Positions 17,557-25,733 of a stretch of DNA of 64,000 bases are shown in pieces. Location of the stretch: NCBI RefSeq assembly GCF_000959725.1, contig NZ_CP009322.1, forward strand, positions 1,674,001 through 1,738,000. Direction: 5' to 3'. The position numbers and the translations under genes were made by a program. Every line of letters starts with the position of its first letter. The first letter of the stretch is position 1. Under the pieces are notes generated by a model, which saw only the letters and a program-made list of their open reading frames with translations, was not told the origin of the DNA and did not search any database. Origin of the DNA: Burkholderia gladioli (GTDB taxonomy: Bacteria > Pseudomonadota > Gammaproteobacteria > Burkholderiales > Burkholderiaceae).

Positions 17557-18366
17557 ATGACAAACGGCTTCAACGACATAGGCTTTCTTGGCGACGATCT
17601 GGATTCGTGGCGTGATAACGTCCGGGCTGAATTTCCAGAATCATTCGCGATTGCCGACCGCATGAACCGAATGGGGATGCGAATGATCCGCGATATTCCA
17701 GAAGGTGAGCGCCCCTTATCCCAAGGCCTTGCGCTTGCCGGTTTCTACCGCGCGTTGCAGTCCTTCCAGTCTGCGATCTTGCTCGCCGAGCGCGGGGCAC
17801 TCGCCGAGGCTCGGGCACTCGTCCGTCTTTGCTGCGAGGCAGTCATCCTAGTCGGTGGACTGCTTAAAGTTGAAGGAACTGTCGAGAAGTTGAACGAGGA
17901 CCACGAAAAGCACGTCCTGTCTATGGCGAATTCGATGATTGAATTAAACCGTCAGGCGAAAACGGGAGCGGATCTAACGCCGTTCGAGAGCGAAGTGGCG
18001 CGGGTGAAGGCCGAATATCCGGAAGAGCAGAAGCCTGCTTCGCTCAAATGGGCATCAATGGCTGCCCAAGCGGGACTTGGCCGGCTTTTCGAACTTTCCT
18101 ATCGCCTCCCGTCAGGGGATGGTGCGCATGTCACGCTCAGCGCGCTTCATCGGCACTTTGACAAAGATAAAGAAGGTGAAATTGTCGGGATGATTTTCCA
18201 TCCAGATAAGTCCGACCTGCAGTCTACTATGCTAGCGGCAAATGCTTCACTGATTCATGCGTTGGGACTAGTTCAGGAATTCATGGACCTTGGCCAGTAT
18301 GAAGCGGAGATCCGTGATCTTTTGCTGCAATGGTCCGTCACTCGCAAGGAACTTGAACACGAATAG
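17557..18366 (+). CDS. Hypothetical protein, possibly DUF5677-like
   Basis: The 269-aa protein begins at 17557 behind AAGGGAAG. It looks mostly alpha-helical, with motifs LALAGFYRALQSFQSAILL, ALVRLCCEAVILVGGLL and DGAHVTLSALHRH. The pattern of a helical core with an R-x-x-C-E-A segment and a late H-x-T-x-x-A-L-x-R-H segment resembles the DUF5677 group, which has no settled function. Its base composition is clearly less GC-rich than the polysaccharide genes, and it lies between a regulator relic and a foreign-looking cassette, so horizontal origin is likely. Confidence 0.65.
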   Translation: MTNGFNDIGFLGDDLDSWRDNVRAEFPESFAIADRMNRMGMRMIRDIPEGERPLSQGLALAGFYRALQSFQSAILLAERGALAEARALVRLCCEAVILVGGLLKVEGTVEKLNEDHEKHVLSMANSMIELNRQAKTGADLTPFESEVARVKAEYPEEQKPASLKWASMAAQAGLGRLFELSYRLPSGDGAHVTLSALHRHFDKDKEGEIVGMIFHPDKSDLQSTMLAANASLIHALGLVQEFMDLGQYEAEIRDLLLQWSVTRKELEHE

Positions 18367-18638
18367 CGAGCCGTAGGTATTGGCTGCGATCTCAACGCTC
18401 CAAGCTGTGAAGCCGGGCCGTCCAGCCGAAGAGGAACACGACGCGCGGAGCGCGTATAGCGCGGACTACCGAGGAGCTCGTGAGTTCTTTGATGCTTAGC
18501 TACCGTCCGGTGCTCCGATGCCGCCAGGATCCTAAAAAATCGGTTGGATTGGCAGCGCTGCGACGGGTGGCCCGGTCAAAGCATAATGGTGCTCAGTTGG
18601 CCCTTCGCTTCGCTCCGTTGAAGCCACACCGATGATTT

Positions 18639-19472
18639 CTAGTCCTTGACATCGAGCGCAGTTGATACGTCCTTCCAGCGCTCGGCGTTATCACGTAGCG
18701 CGTCGGCCTTCGCCACAAAGACGCGATAGCCTTCTGACCCTCCTGCCAGCCAGACCGGCGGTTCGTTGTTAGAGGCTAGATTGACGATTGCCAGGGCAAA
18801 TTTTTGCGGATCGCCGGCCTGTTGGTGGTTGTTGGCATCCAGCGATTTTATTCGCGCCGCCGAGAACTCCGCGTAGTCGTCGATCGTGATGTCACCGTAC
18901 TGGACGGAGCTGCGATCAAGGAAATCCGTGCGGAAGCGGCCGGGGTAGATGCAACTGACTTTGATTCCGAAAGGCATTAGTTCCTCAGCCATAGCCTCAG
19001 ACCATCCGCTGATCGCGTGCTTACTTGCGCAATAGATGGACGACCCTGCGCCCCCGCTCATGCCGGCGATCGAAGAGATGGTGATGATGTGGCCCGATCG
19101 CTGGCGTCGCATGATCGGTAGAACAGAGCGGGTCACATCGAAGACCCCGTACACGTTCGTATCGAACTGGCGGACAAGTTGTTCGCGCGAAACTTCCTCA
19201 AATGCCCCGAGCTGACCATAGCCGGCGTTGTTCACCAGCACATCGATCGTGCCGAACCGCTCAAACGCATCGCGCACCGCGGCCTCGACCGAGGCGGGCT
19301 GCGTCACATCAAGCGTTAAAGCGCAAAGCTGATCGCGGTCGGCATGCAGCGCATCGACTAAGTGCTGTCGATCCCGAGCCGTTGCGATGACCTTGTTACC
19401 AGCGGCTAGCGCAGCGCGAGCGATTTCCAGGCCAAAGCCACGGCTCGCGCCCGTGATGAACCAAGTTTGCAT
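18639..19472 (-). CDS. Short-chain dehydrogenase/reductase (classical SDR)
   Basis: The 277-aa enzyme has the Rossmann motif TGASRGFG at residues 7-14, NNAG, the catalytic Ser in ISSIAG and the YxxxK pair in YCASK, then PGRFRTDF. The extended C-terminus (about 30 residues past the fold) is typical of the oxidoreductase group that acts on unknown carbonyls. It is the last of three same-strand genes (Old Yellow Enzyme, SDR, SDR) and lies about 60 bases after the second SDR. The cofactor, NADP or NAD, cannot be fixed from sequence alone. Lower GC than the chromosome average. Confidence 0.9.
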   Translation of the reverse strand: MQTWFITGASRGFGLEIARAALAAGNKVIATARDRQHLVDALHADRDQLCALTLDVTQPASVEAAVRDAFERFGTIDVLVNNAGYGQLGAFEEVSREQLVRQFDTNVYGVFDVTRSVLPIMRRQRSGHIITISSIAGMSGGAGSSIYCASKHAISGWSEAMAEELMPFGIKVSCIYPGRFRTDFLDRSSVQYGDITIDDYAEFSAARIKSLDANNHQQAGDPQKFALAIVNLASNNEPPVWLAGGSEGYRVFVAKADALRDNAERWKDVSTALDVKD

Positions 19473-19532
19473 ATTAAAGTCTCGTCGAAGGTTCCCCAGT
19501 GCCCCGATGAAGGGAAAGCTGGGGAGGGGGTG

Positions 19533-20306
19533 TTATTGGACTGAGTAGCCGCCATCCACCATGAGGATGTGACCAACGACAAAGCTCGATGCGTCGGAAG
19601 CGAGCCACAGCACCGCTTCCGCGACTTCTTCGGGCTTACCGGTACGGCCGATCGGATGCGCGGCACGAATCGGCTCCATGACGCTGTCCGATCCGGCCAG
19701 CTCTACGAAGCGGTCGATCATGGGTGTGTTGATCGTCCCTGGACCGACTGCGTTGATGCGAATACCCTGTTTTGCATAGTCCAGGGCAGCGCCGCGCGTG
19801 AGGCCTAGGACGGCATGCTTGGATCCTGAATAGGTCGTGAGGCCGGGGATGCCAACGACGGCCGACATTGACCCCATGTTGACGATCGCCCCGCCCCCTT
19901 GCTTGAGCATCTGGGCGATTTCAGCGCGCATCGAAAGCCAGACGCCGCGCACGGTGACGTCGAAAATTTCGTCATAGGTGCCGGACGGCTGTTCTGCGAG
20001 CAGGGCCGAGTTCTGCGTAAGGCCCGCATTATTGAAGGCAATATCAAGCCGTCCGAACGTCGTCACAGCTTGATCGATAAGGGACTGTACCTCGCCTTCC
20101 TTGCTCACATCGGTTTTCACGAAGATCGCTTTGCCGTCAGCCTCCCGAATGAGCTTGACGGTTTCCTCGCCAGCGTTGGGGTTTATATCCGAGACGACAA
20201 CGCGCGCGCCCTGTGCCGCGAACGCTATAGCGGTTGTTCTACCGATGCCGGAGCCGGCGCCTGTTATGAGGGTAACTTTGCCGTTCAATTCTGCATATTG
20301 AGCCAT
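19533..20306 (-). CDS. Short-chain dehydrogenase/reductase (glucose/3-oxoacyl reductase-like)
   Basis: The 257-aa enzyme has TGAGSGIGR, NNAG, MGSMSA, the catalytic pair in YSGSKHA and the C-terminal signature ASDASSFVVGHILMVDGG. Asp in VVSDIN after the second strand favours NAD(H). It sits between an Old Yellow Enzyme gene and a second SDR on the same strand, suggesting a small redox pathway for enones or related electrophiles under the divergent LysR regulator. The substrate is not known. Confidence 0.9.
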   Translation of the reverse strand: MAQYAELNGKVTLITGAGSGIGRTTAIAFAAQGARVVVSDINPNAGEETVKLIREADGKAIFVKTDVSKEGEVQSLIDQAVTTFGRLDIAFNNAGLTQNSALLAEQPSGTYDEIFDVTVRGVWLSMRAEIAQMLKQGGGAIVNMGSMSAVVGIPGLTTYSGSKHAVLGLTRGAALDYAKQGIRINAVGPGTINTPMIDRFVELAGSDSVMEPIRAAHPIGRTGKPEEVAEAVLWLASDASSFVVGHILMVDGGYSVQ

Positions 20307-20351
20307 GGGTCTATCCTTTGTTGTTTGGGGAAATGAGCCGCAATAGAGGCG

Positions 20352-21497
20352 TTAGGCCGGGACAGACTCGCCAGCCGGGCGGTAGGGCGGGTAATCAACG
20401 TACCCGTGTGCCCCGCCCTCATAGTATGTGGCGCGATCTGGCTGATTAAGCGGCCAGTCATGGCGCAGGCGGGCAACCAGGTCGGGATTGGCAATAAACG
20501 GCTGTCCAAAGCCGGCGAGGTCGATGACACCATTGGTGATAAGCTCGTTCGCCCGAGCTTTCGTCATTCCACCGTCGAGCAGAATTGCCGTATGCGGCGC
20601 GACTGCGCGCCACTTGATGAGCAATTCCTTGATGAGTTCGCTTGTCGGCTTCTGGCCGGCGGGGGTATTGAAGAACCCCGTTTGATCCATGACGTGAAAG
20701 TAGGCGATGCCACGTTCACCCAGGGCTTTGCCTAAGCTGACATAGGTTTCCTCGGCGTCATCAAACATCGGGACTGAGCCGATGACCCCGTAGGGAGTCA
20801 GGCGAATACCAACCCGGTGCGCGCCGATTGCAGCGCTGACGGCGTCCACGACTTCAAGGGTGAACCGCGTCCGCCCTTCAATCGTCTTGGCCGAGTAGCG
20901 ATCCGTGCGATCGTTGATATGCGGATTTAGAAATTGGTCGAACAGGTAGCCATTCGCCGCGTGCAGCTCGACACCGTCGAACCCGGCAGCCATCGCGTTC
21001 CGCGCAGCGGTTGCGAAATCCTCGACAACCCGCGCAACTTCGTCGGTTTCGAGAGCGCGGGGGCGAGACGCCGGGACAAAGCCGATTGCCCCATCATCGG
21101 CGCGGCCGAACGCCATTGCACCTTCCGCTGCTCGATCAGTCGAACTAACCGGGGCGTGGCCGTCAGGTTGGTTCGACGTGTGCGCAATGCGCCCGACGTG
21201 CCAGAGCTGGATGAACATCCGTCCACCCACTGCGTGAACCGAGTCCGTGACCCGGCGCCAACCGGCGATTTGTTCGGGTGTGAAAATGCCGGGATTGTAG
21301 AAATACCCTTGGCCTTCATGTGATATGGGCGACCCTTCTGAGACGATAAGGCCGGCCGTTGCGCGTTGCGTGTAGTAGAGCGCAACGAGATCGGTCGCAG
21401 CGTCGTCGGGACCGCGCGAGCGGGTCAGTGGGGCCATGAAGATGCGGTTCGGCAACTTCAATCCGGCCAAGTCGAATGGTTTGAAAATAGCTTCCAT
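20352..21497 (-). CDS. Old Yellow Enzyme family alkene reductase (NemA-like)
   Basis: The 381-aa flavoprotein begins MEAIFKPFDLAGLKLPNRI and has the family segments NRIFMAPLTRSR, QLWHVGRIAH, the FMN and substrate residues in GFDGVELHAANGYLFDQFL (His and Asn of HxxN) and VGIRLTPYG. Members reduce activated C=C bonds of enones, nitrate esters or N-ethylmaleimide with NAD(P)H. The start at 21497 gives the standard length; a longer frame to 21722 is spurious and would overlap the divergent regulator. It is the first gene of the operon. Confidence 0.92.
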   Translation of the reverse strand: MEAIFKPFDLAGLKLPNRIFMAPLTRSRGPDDAATDLVALYYTQRATAGLIVSEGSPISHEGQGYFYNPGIFTPEQIAGWRRVTDSVHAVGGRMFIQLWHVGRIAHTSNQPDGHAPVSSTDRAAEGAMAFGRADDGAIGFVPASRPRALETDEVARVVEDFATAARNAMAAGFDGVELHAANGYLFDQFLNPHINDRTDRYSAKTIEGRTRFTLEVVDAVSAAIGAHRVGIRLTPYGVIGSVPMFDDAEETYVSLGKALGERGIAYFHVMDQTGFFNTPAGQKPTSELIKELLIKWRAVAPHTAILLDGGMTKARANELITNGVIDLAGFGQPFIANPDLVARLRHDWPLNQPDRATYYEGGAHGYVDYPPYRPAGESVPA

Positions 21498-21596
21498 AGT
21501 GCGAGCCTCGCGTTTCGTGACGCCTTGAATTTTAGGGTCGCCTGCATGATATGCAAATCGGATATAATTCCATTCACTAGAGAAAATATCTCTATC

Positions 21597-22541
21597 ATGC
21601 GCATCTACGTTGAAAGCATCACTGCCATTCAAGCTTTCGTGTTGGCAGCCGAGCGGCGGAGCTTTAAGCACGCCGGTCAGGCGATGGGGCTGACGCCGTC
21701 TGCGATCGGCAAGGCAATTCAAAAGCTCGAAGAGCAGCTAGCAGTTCAACTATTCCATCGGTCAACACGATCGATCGCGATCACCGAGGAAGGGGCACTT
21801 TTCCTCGATCGGTGTCGCCGCATTCTTGGTGAGATCGAGGCCGCCCAAGCGGAGGTTACAAACGCTCGCGCTGCGCCGCACGGGCGGCTGAAAATCGCCC
21901 TGCCAGTTGAACCAACGCTTTTGTTGCCAGCGATCACTGCGTTCAATGAGGCATATCCAACTATCCAACTTGATCTGGACATCAACGATCGGTTTGTTGA
22001 TGTCATAGACGAAGGCTTCGACGCAGTGATTCGATCGGGTGCGCCGATTGACAGCCGCTTGCGTCATCGAAAACTTGGGGATTTCGGTTGGAGCTTCGTC
22101 GCTTCACCAGACTACATCGAGCGGTCTGGACGACCAGAGAACTTGTCGGATTTGGCAAACCACGCTTGTTTGCGCCAACGCCTTGCGCAAACCGGGCGGC
22201 TTATGCCTTGGCCGGCACCCACAAGTGGCGAAGTGCCAGTAGCAGAGGCGACCATTACTGCGACGATGATGGAGCCCCTTCTCGAATTGGCCACTCGAGG
22301 TCGAGGCATCGCCTACCTGCCCGACTTTGCGGTGCGAACAAGTGTGGAAGATGGACGGCTGATCGAAGTTTTGAATGGAGCGACAATGGAAACTGGGGCA
22401 CTCCACATTCTATGGCCTGCCAGTTACTACCCGCTGCCGAAGGTGCGGGTTTTTGTAGACTTCATGTCTACTTATGTCGCCCGCCGCTTGTCGGAAAGCA
22501 GCCGACCAGACCGCGGGGGTGGCTACAAGGGGCAAAGCTAG
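21597..22541 (+). CDS. LysR-family transcriptional regulator
   Basis: The 314-aa protein has an N-terminal winged helix (about 8-66: AFVLAAERRSFKHAGQAMGLTPSAIGKAIQKLEE, then LFHRSTRSIAITEEG) and a periplasmic-binding-like effector domain (about 92-295). It is divergent from the Old Yellow Enzyme gene with a 99-base gap, the usual layout of a LysR activator with its target. The gap contains A+T-rich words such as GATATGCAAATCGGATAT that may include the operator. The inducer is probably a substrate of the reductases. Confidence 0.9.
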   Translation: MRIYVESITAIQAFVLAAERRSFKHAGQAMGLTPSAIGKAIQKLEEQLAVQLFHRSTRSIAITEEGALFLDRCRRILGEIEAAQAEVTNARAAPHGRLKIALPVEPTLLLPAITAFNEAYPTIQLDLDINDRFVDVIDEGFDAVIRSGAPIDSRLRHRKLGDFGWSFVASPDYIERSGRPENLSDLANHACLRQRLAQTGRLMPWPAPTSGEVPVAEATITATMMEPLLELATRGRGIAYLPDFAVRTSVEDGRLIEVLNGATMETGALHILWPASYYPLPKVRVFVDFMSTYVARRLSESSRPDRGGGYKGQS

Positions 22542-22928
22542 TCGGCCGGCCTTTTTCTTTGGAGAGGTCGCACGTGCGACCACATCCTGCGATCTTGTCC
22601 AGGCCTCGATTATCAAACCGCTGATGAGCGAGCCGCTCGTCGCGCCAGACTGGAGCCCTGACCACAACATCTCGCCGGGGTCAATCCATGACACTTTTAT
22701 GCAACGTGGAAAGACGGAAGTTCGCTACTGTGTTCCCCCTCGTATAGTTCTTCGTGGTCGCGCTAATGACTGCTCCGTAGTTGTGAGCAGACGTGGCTGT
22801 CGATGCGACCCGAATGACAGCAACGGGTCGATTGCCGCCATTGACACTGCCTCATTTAGAAAACCAGCACAGCTGAACAACCGCCAACGCCATCACCCCG
22901 CGGAGCAGCCCCCCCTCAAAACACAACA
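22542..22928. other. Intergenic stretch with no recognised gene
   Basis: Between the LysR gene and the terminator of the small exported protein I see no frame with family features. It marks the right edge of the lower-GC cassette. No transposase, attachment site or repeat was recognised. Confidence 0.5.
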
Positions 22929-22960
22929 CGGGGGCATCAAACCGCATTCCGATGCCCCCG
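22929..22960 (-). terminator. Rho-independent terminator of the small exported protein gene
   Basis: CGGGGGCATC and GATGCCCCCG form a perfect 10-bp stem with a 12-base loop. On the minus strand it is followed by the T-rich stretch GTGTTGTGTTTTG, and it lies 26 bases past the stop of the gene at 22986. Confidence 0.85.
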
Positions 22961-22985
22961 CAACCAACCCGCAACCGCCTCCCGA

Positions 22986-23216
22986 TCAGGAATGCGACGC
23001 GGCAGCCGCGCTCGCGGCCCTCTCCTGCTTGGCTTTCTTCGAGGCCTCGTGATGGCCGATCGCGCAGCCGGCAGCCGCGCCCAGCACCGCGTGATGGCCG
23101 GCCACATGCCCGGCCACGCCGCCCACCGCCGCGCCCTTCAGGCAGCCGGCAGCATTCGCGTTGGCGCCTGCCGCGAGCAGGCCGATACACGAGAAGGTGA
23201 TCAACAGACGTTTCAT
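22986..23216 (-). CDS. Small exported glycine-rich protein (glycine-zipper-like)
   Basis: The 76-aa product has a signal peptide (MKRLLITFSCIGLLAAGANA, cut near NANA-AG) and a mature part with small-residue repeats GAAVGGVAGHVAGHH and GAAAGCAIGHHEASKK, like the glycine-zipper segments of small envelope proteins. Two Cys residues flank the repeat. It has its own terminator and a 22-base hairpin in its leader. The function is unknown; it probably resides in the periplasm or associates with a membrane. Confidence 0.8.
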   Translation of the reverse strand: MKRLLITFSCIGLLAAGANANAAGCLKGAAVGGVAGHVAGHHAVLGAAAGCAIGHHEASKKAKQERAASAAAASHS

Positions 23217-23243
23217 GGTCGAACTCCGTATTCGAGCGTGTGA

Positions 23244-23265
23244 ATCGCGACACGCAAGTCGCGAT
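23244..23265. promoter_or_regulatory. Perfect inverted repeat upstream of the small exported protein
   Basis: ATCGCGAC-acgcaa-GTCGCGAT is an 8-bp perfect inverted repeat 28 bases upstream of the start at 23216. It could be an operator or a leader hairpin. Confidence 0.5.
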
Positions 23266-23445
23266 GGAAAGCGTATTGTGCGGGTCGACCCGGCGCCGGT
23301 CCACCGGCGATGCCCTTGCTTACCGAAGCGACAAACCTGTTACAGGTCCGGCCCTTGCAACGACGCGAACCACGCCCAGCAACACGGAAAGCAATCCGAA
23401 ACACTTTCGGAGCGCTTTCAATTCGCTCAGCTCGGCGCCCGGACT

Positions 23446-23973
23446 TCAGGGCGCGAGCCGCGTGAACACGTAGTCGTGGTTCTTCACCAGCGCCTGGTGA
23501 CAGGCGAAGCAGGTCTTGTGCTGCGCCTCGTCCACCGGCACGCCGTTGATGAAGCGGCCGAAGCCCCAGCCGCCGGTGGCGGCATAACGCTTCGAATCCT
23601 TGACCATCACCTGCACGGTGGTGGCCTTGCCGGCCACCGTCGCGGTAGGCGATTCCTCCGATTGCTTGCGCTTGTAGGCGAGCTTGACGAGGATCGTGCC
23701 GTCGGGAAACGGCAGCGTCGACTTCTGCAGCGCGGCCACCGCGATCGGGTTGCCGAGCACCACGCGCAGCTCGTCGAGCGGCGCGGGTTCCTCGGCCGGC
23801 GCGATCATTTCCCACTTGCGGTAGCCGGGCGGAATCGTCACGCCGTAGATCGGCGAAGCGGCCGAGGCTGCCGCCGGTTTCGCCGGCTCGTCGGCCTTCG
23901 CCGCCTGGGCGGCGAAGGCCGACAGCAGGCAGGCGCCGACAGCAAGCCTGGAAGTCAGTCGAGCGAAGGACAT
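23446..23973 (-). CDS. Cytochrome P460-family protein
   Basis: The 175-aa product has a signal peptide (about 1-27, LAVGACLLSAFAAQA), then a P460-like domain with GYRKWEMIAP near its start and the heme site CFACHQ (CxxCH) near its end, followed by NHDYVFTRL. It should be a periplasmic c-type heme protein. The start at 23973 has an excellent GGAGGTG box. It begins 17 bases after the stop of the epoxide-hydrolase-like gene, so they form an operon. The family includes hydroxylamine-oxidising and NO-detoxifying proteins, but the reaction here is unknown. Confidence 0.88.
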   Translation of the reverse strand: MSFARLTSRLAVGACLLSAFAAQAAKADEPAKPAAASAASPIYGVTIPPGYRKWEMIAPAEEPAPLDELRVVLGNPIAVAALQKSTLPFPDGTILVKLAYKRKQSEESPTATVAGKATTVQVMVKDSKRYAATGGWGFGRFINGVPVDEAQHKTCFACHQALVKNHDYVFTRLAP

Positions 23974-23990
23974 GGACACACCTCCGTCCA

Positions 23991-25034
23991 TCAGAGCTTG
24001 GTCACTTGCAGGATCGCCTCGGCGAACGCCTGCGGCGCTTCCTGCGGCAGGTTGTGGCCGATGCCGCCGCTCAGCGTCTGGTGGCGATACTTGCCCGTGA
24101 ACTTCTTCGCGTAGGCGGCCGGCGCCGGGTGCGGCGCGCCATTGGCATCGCCTTCCATGGTGATGGTCGGCACCGAGATCGACGGGGCGGCCGCGAGGCG
24201 CTGTTCCAGCGCATCGTACTTGGCCTCGCCGCGCTCGAGCCCGAGGCGCCAGCGGTAGTTCGAGATCACCACGGCGACGTGGTCGTCGTTATGGAAGGAC
24301 GCGGCGCTGCGGGCATAGGTGGCGTCGTCGAAGTTCCACTTGGGCGAGGCCAGTTGCCAGATCAGCTTGTTGAAGGCATCGCGGTTGGCCGCGTAGCCGG
24401 CCGCGCCGCGCTCGGTCGCGAAGTAGAACTGATACCACCACTGGAACTCGGCTTGCGGCGGCAGCGGCGCCTTGTTCGCCGCCTGGCTGCCGATCAGGTA
24501 ACCGCTCACCGACACCAGCGCGACCACGCGCTCGGGCCACAGCGCCGCGATGACGTCGGCGGTGCGCGCGCCCCAGTCGTAGCCGCCGAACACGGCCTTG
24601 TCGATCTTCAGCGCGTCGAGCAGCGCGATGGTGTCGACAGCCGTCACGACCTGCTGGCCGTTGCGCGGCGTATCGGCGGACACGATGCGGGTCGAGCCGT
24701 AGCCGCGCAGGTACGGCACGATCACGCGGTAGCCGGCCGCCACCAGGCGCGGCGCCACCTCGGCATAGGAATGGATGTCGTAGGGCCAGCCGTGCAGCAG
24801 CACCACCACCGGGCCCGTCTTCGGGCCGACGTCGACATACCCGACGTCGAGCACGCCGGCCTTGATCTGCTGGATATCGGAGAAGCCCGCGCTGCCGCTG
24901 CCGGCGCGCATGGCCGCGCCGGCCTCGGGCGTCTGCGCCTGGGCCAGGCTGCTCAGGCTGAGATCGATCAAGCTGACGCTGGCCAGCGTGGTACCGAGAA
25001 TGCGACGGCGCCGCAGGTTGACGTTGTCCGACAT
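23991..25034 (-). CDS. Exported alpha/beta hydrolase, epoxide hydrolase-like
   Basis: The 347-aa protein starts with an arginine cluster and hydrophobic stretch (NLRRRRILGTTLASVSL, cut near LAQAQ), which could be a Tat signal. The hydrolase domain has LLHGWPYDIHSY with the HGWP oxyanion motif, the nucleophile elbow GGYDWGA with Asp, and His in GGIGHNLPQEAP. Asp as nucleophile plus HGWP points to epoxide hydrolases or haloalkane dehalogenases. The start has AAGGAG 9 bases upstream. It is the first gene of an operon with cytochrome P460. Confidence 0.88.
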   Translation of the reverse strand: MSDNVNLRRRRILGTTLASVSLIDLSLSSLAQAQTPEAGAAMRAGSGSAGFSDIQQIKAGVLDVGYVDVGPKTGPVVVLLHGWPYDIHSYAEVAPRLVAAGYRVIVPYLRGYGSTRIVSADTPRNGQQVVTAVDTIALLDALKIDKAVFGGYDWGARTADVIAALWPERVVALVSVSGYLIGSQAANKAPLPPQAEFQWWYQFYFATERGAAGYAANRDAFNKLIWQLASPKWNFDDATYARSAASFHNDDHVAVVISNYRWRLGLERGEAKYDALEQRLAAAPSISVPTITMEGDANGAPHPAPAAYAKKFTGKYRHQTLSGGIGHNLPQEAPQAFAEAILQVTKL

Positions 25035-25520
25035 GTTCCGTTCTCCTTGATGCGAATCGCGCGAATGACGCGAATTTCGTCTTTGCAGAATGAGTCGCGC
25101 CTCCCTTGCGGCACGCCCCCCAGTGATCCGCCCGACTGCCCGCTCCGCCTTGGCGGATGCGATGCAGCGAACGTCTGGCCGCATTTATAGCGGAGCCCGC
25201 AAGCCGCTTTGTATCGCAGTGTGTCCACGCCGGAACACGACACATAGCGAATCAAAATCGCCGCGCTCGGATACACGTGGGCCCCTTACACTGGCCGCAT
25301 CCGGTGCCTGTCGTAAGCATCAAAAGTAAATTGAAAGCATTTCGTCAGGATGACGAGGGATCACGGCGAAGATGATCGTTTGCCTGCTGCAAGCTATTTC
25401 GGAATGGCTCACAATCATGCCCGCCACGCCGCGTGCCATGCCCCGGGGCGCCTTGCCAAAGGCACGGCGGCGCTGCAATAAATCGATTACGAATGCTCAC
25501 CATACCTGGAGGAGAGACCG
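25035..25520. other. Divergent intergenic region with one copy of a 35-bp motif
   Basis: About 486 bases hold the promoters of the epoxide-hydrolase-like operon and of the mctP operon. A 35-bp motif found twice more in the window lies at 25210-25244. No gene was recognised. Confidence 0.5.
25210..25244 (+). promoter_or_regulatory. 35-bp conserved intergenic motif, copy 1
   Basis: TGTATCG, then CAGTGTGTCC, an 11-base spacer and CGACACA. The same half-sites with the same 21-base distance occur at 29780 and, inverted, at 32411. The direct repeat TGTATC/TGTGTC with a 10-base period suggests binding by a response regulator or similar dimer. Confidence 0.55.
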
Positions 25521-25733
25521 ATGGCTGACAGCCCTCAAGACGATGCACGCAAACGGAAACCGCTATGGGTCTGGGTCGCGCTGCTGATTCCGTATGCCGC
25601 CCTGCTGTGGCTGCCGTTCTACAACTACGGCAAGCCCGCCTTCGCCGGCCTGCCGATGTTCTACTGGTATCAATTGCTGTGGGTGCCGGTCACCTCGGTC
25701 CTGCTGTACCTCGTCTACCGGAGTGAGAAATGA
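25521..25733 (+). CDS. DUF3311 small membrane subunit of monocarboxylate permease
   Basis: This 70-aa protein has two membrane segments (LWVWVALLIPYAALLWLPF and WYQLLWVPVTSVLLYLVY) and matches the DUF3311 pattern of small proteins encoded directly before sodium/solute symporters. A GGAGGAGAG box precedes it. Its stop overlaps the start of the permease by 4 bases, so the two are translationally coupled and probably form one complex in the inner membrane. Confidence 0.88.
   Translation: MADSPQDDARKRKPLWVWVALLIPYAALLWLPFYNYGKPAFAGLPMFYWYQLLWVPVTSVLLYLVYRSEK

Noticed and set aside
18367-18638. An insertion-sequence end (GGGTGGCCCGGTCAAAG near 18,570)
   Set aside because: The resemblance is from memory only, no transposase or paired inverted end was found, so it is not listed as a feature.
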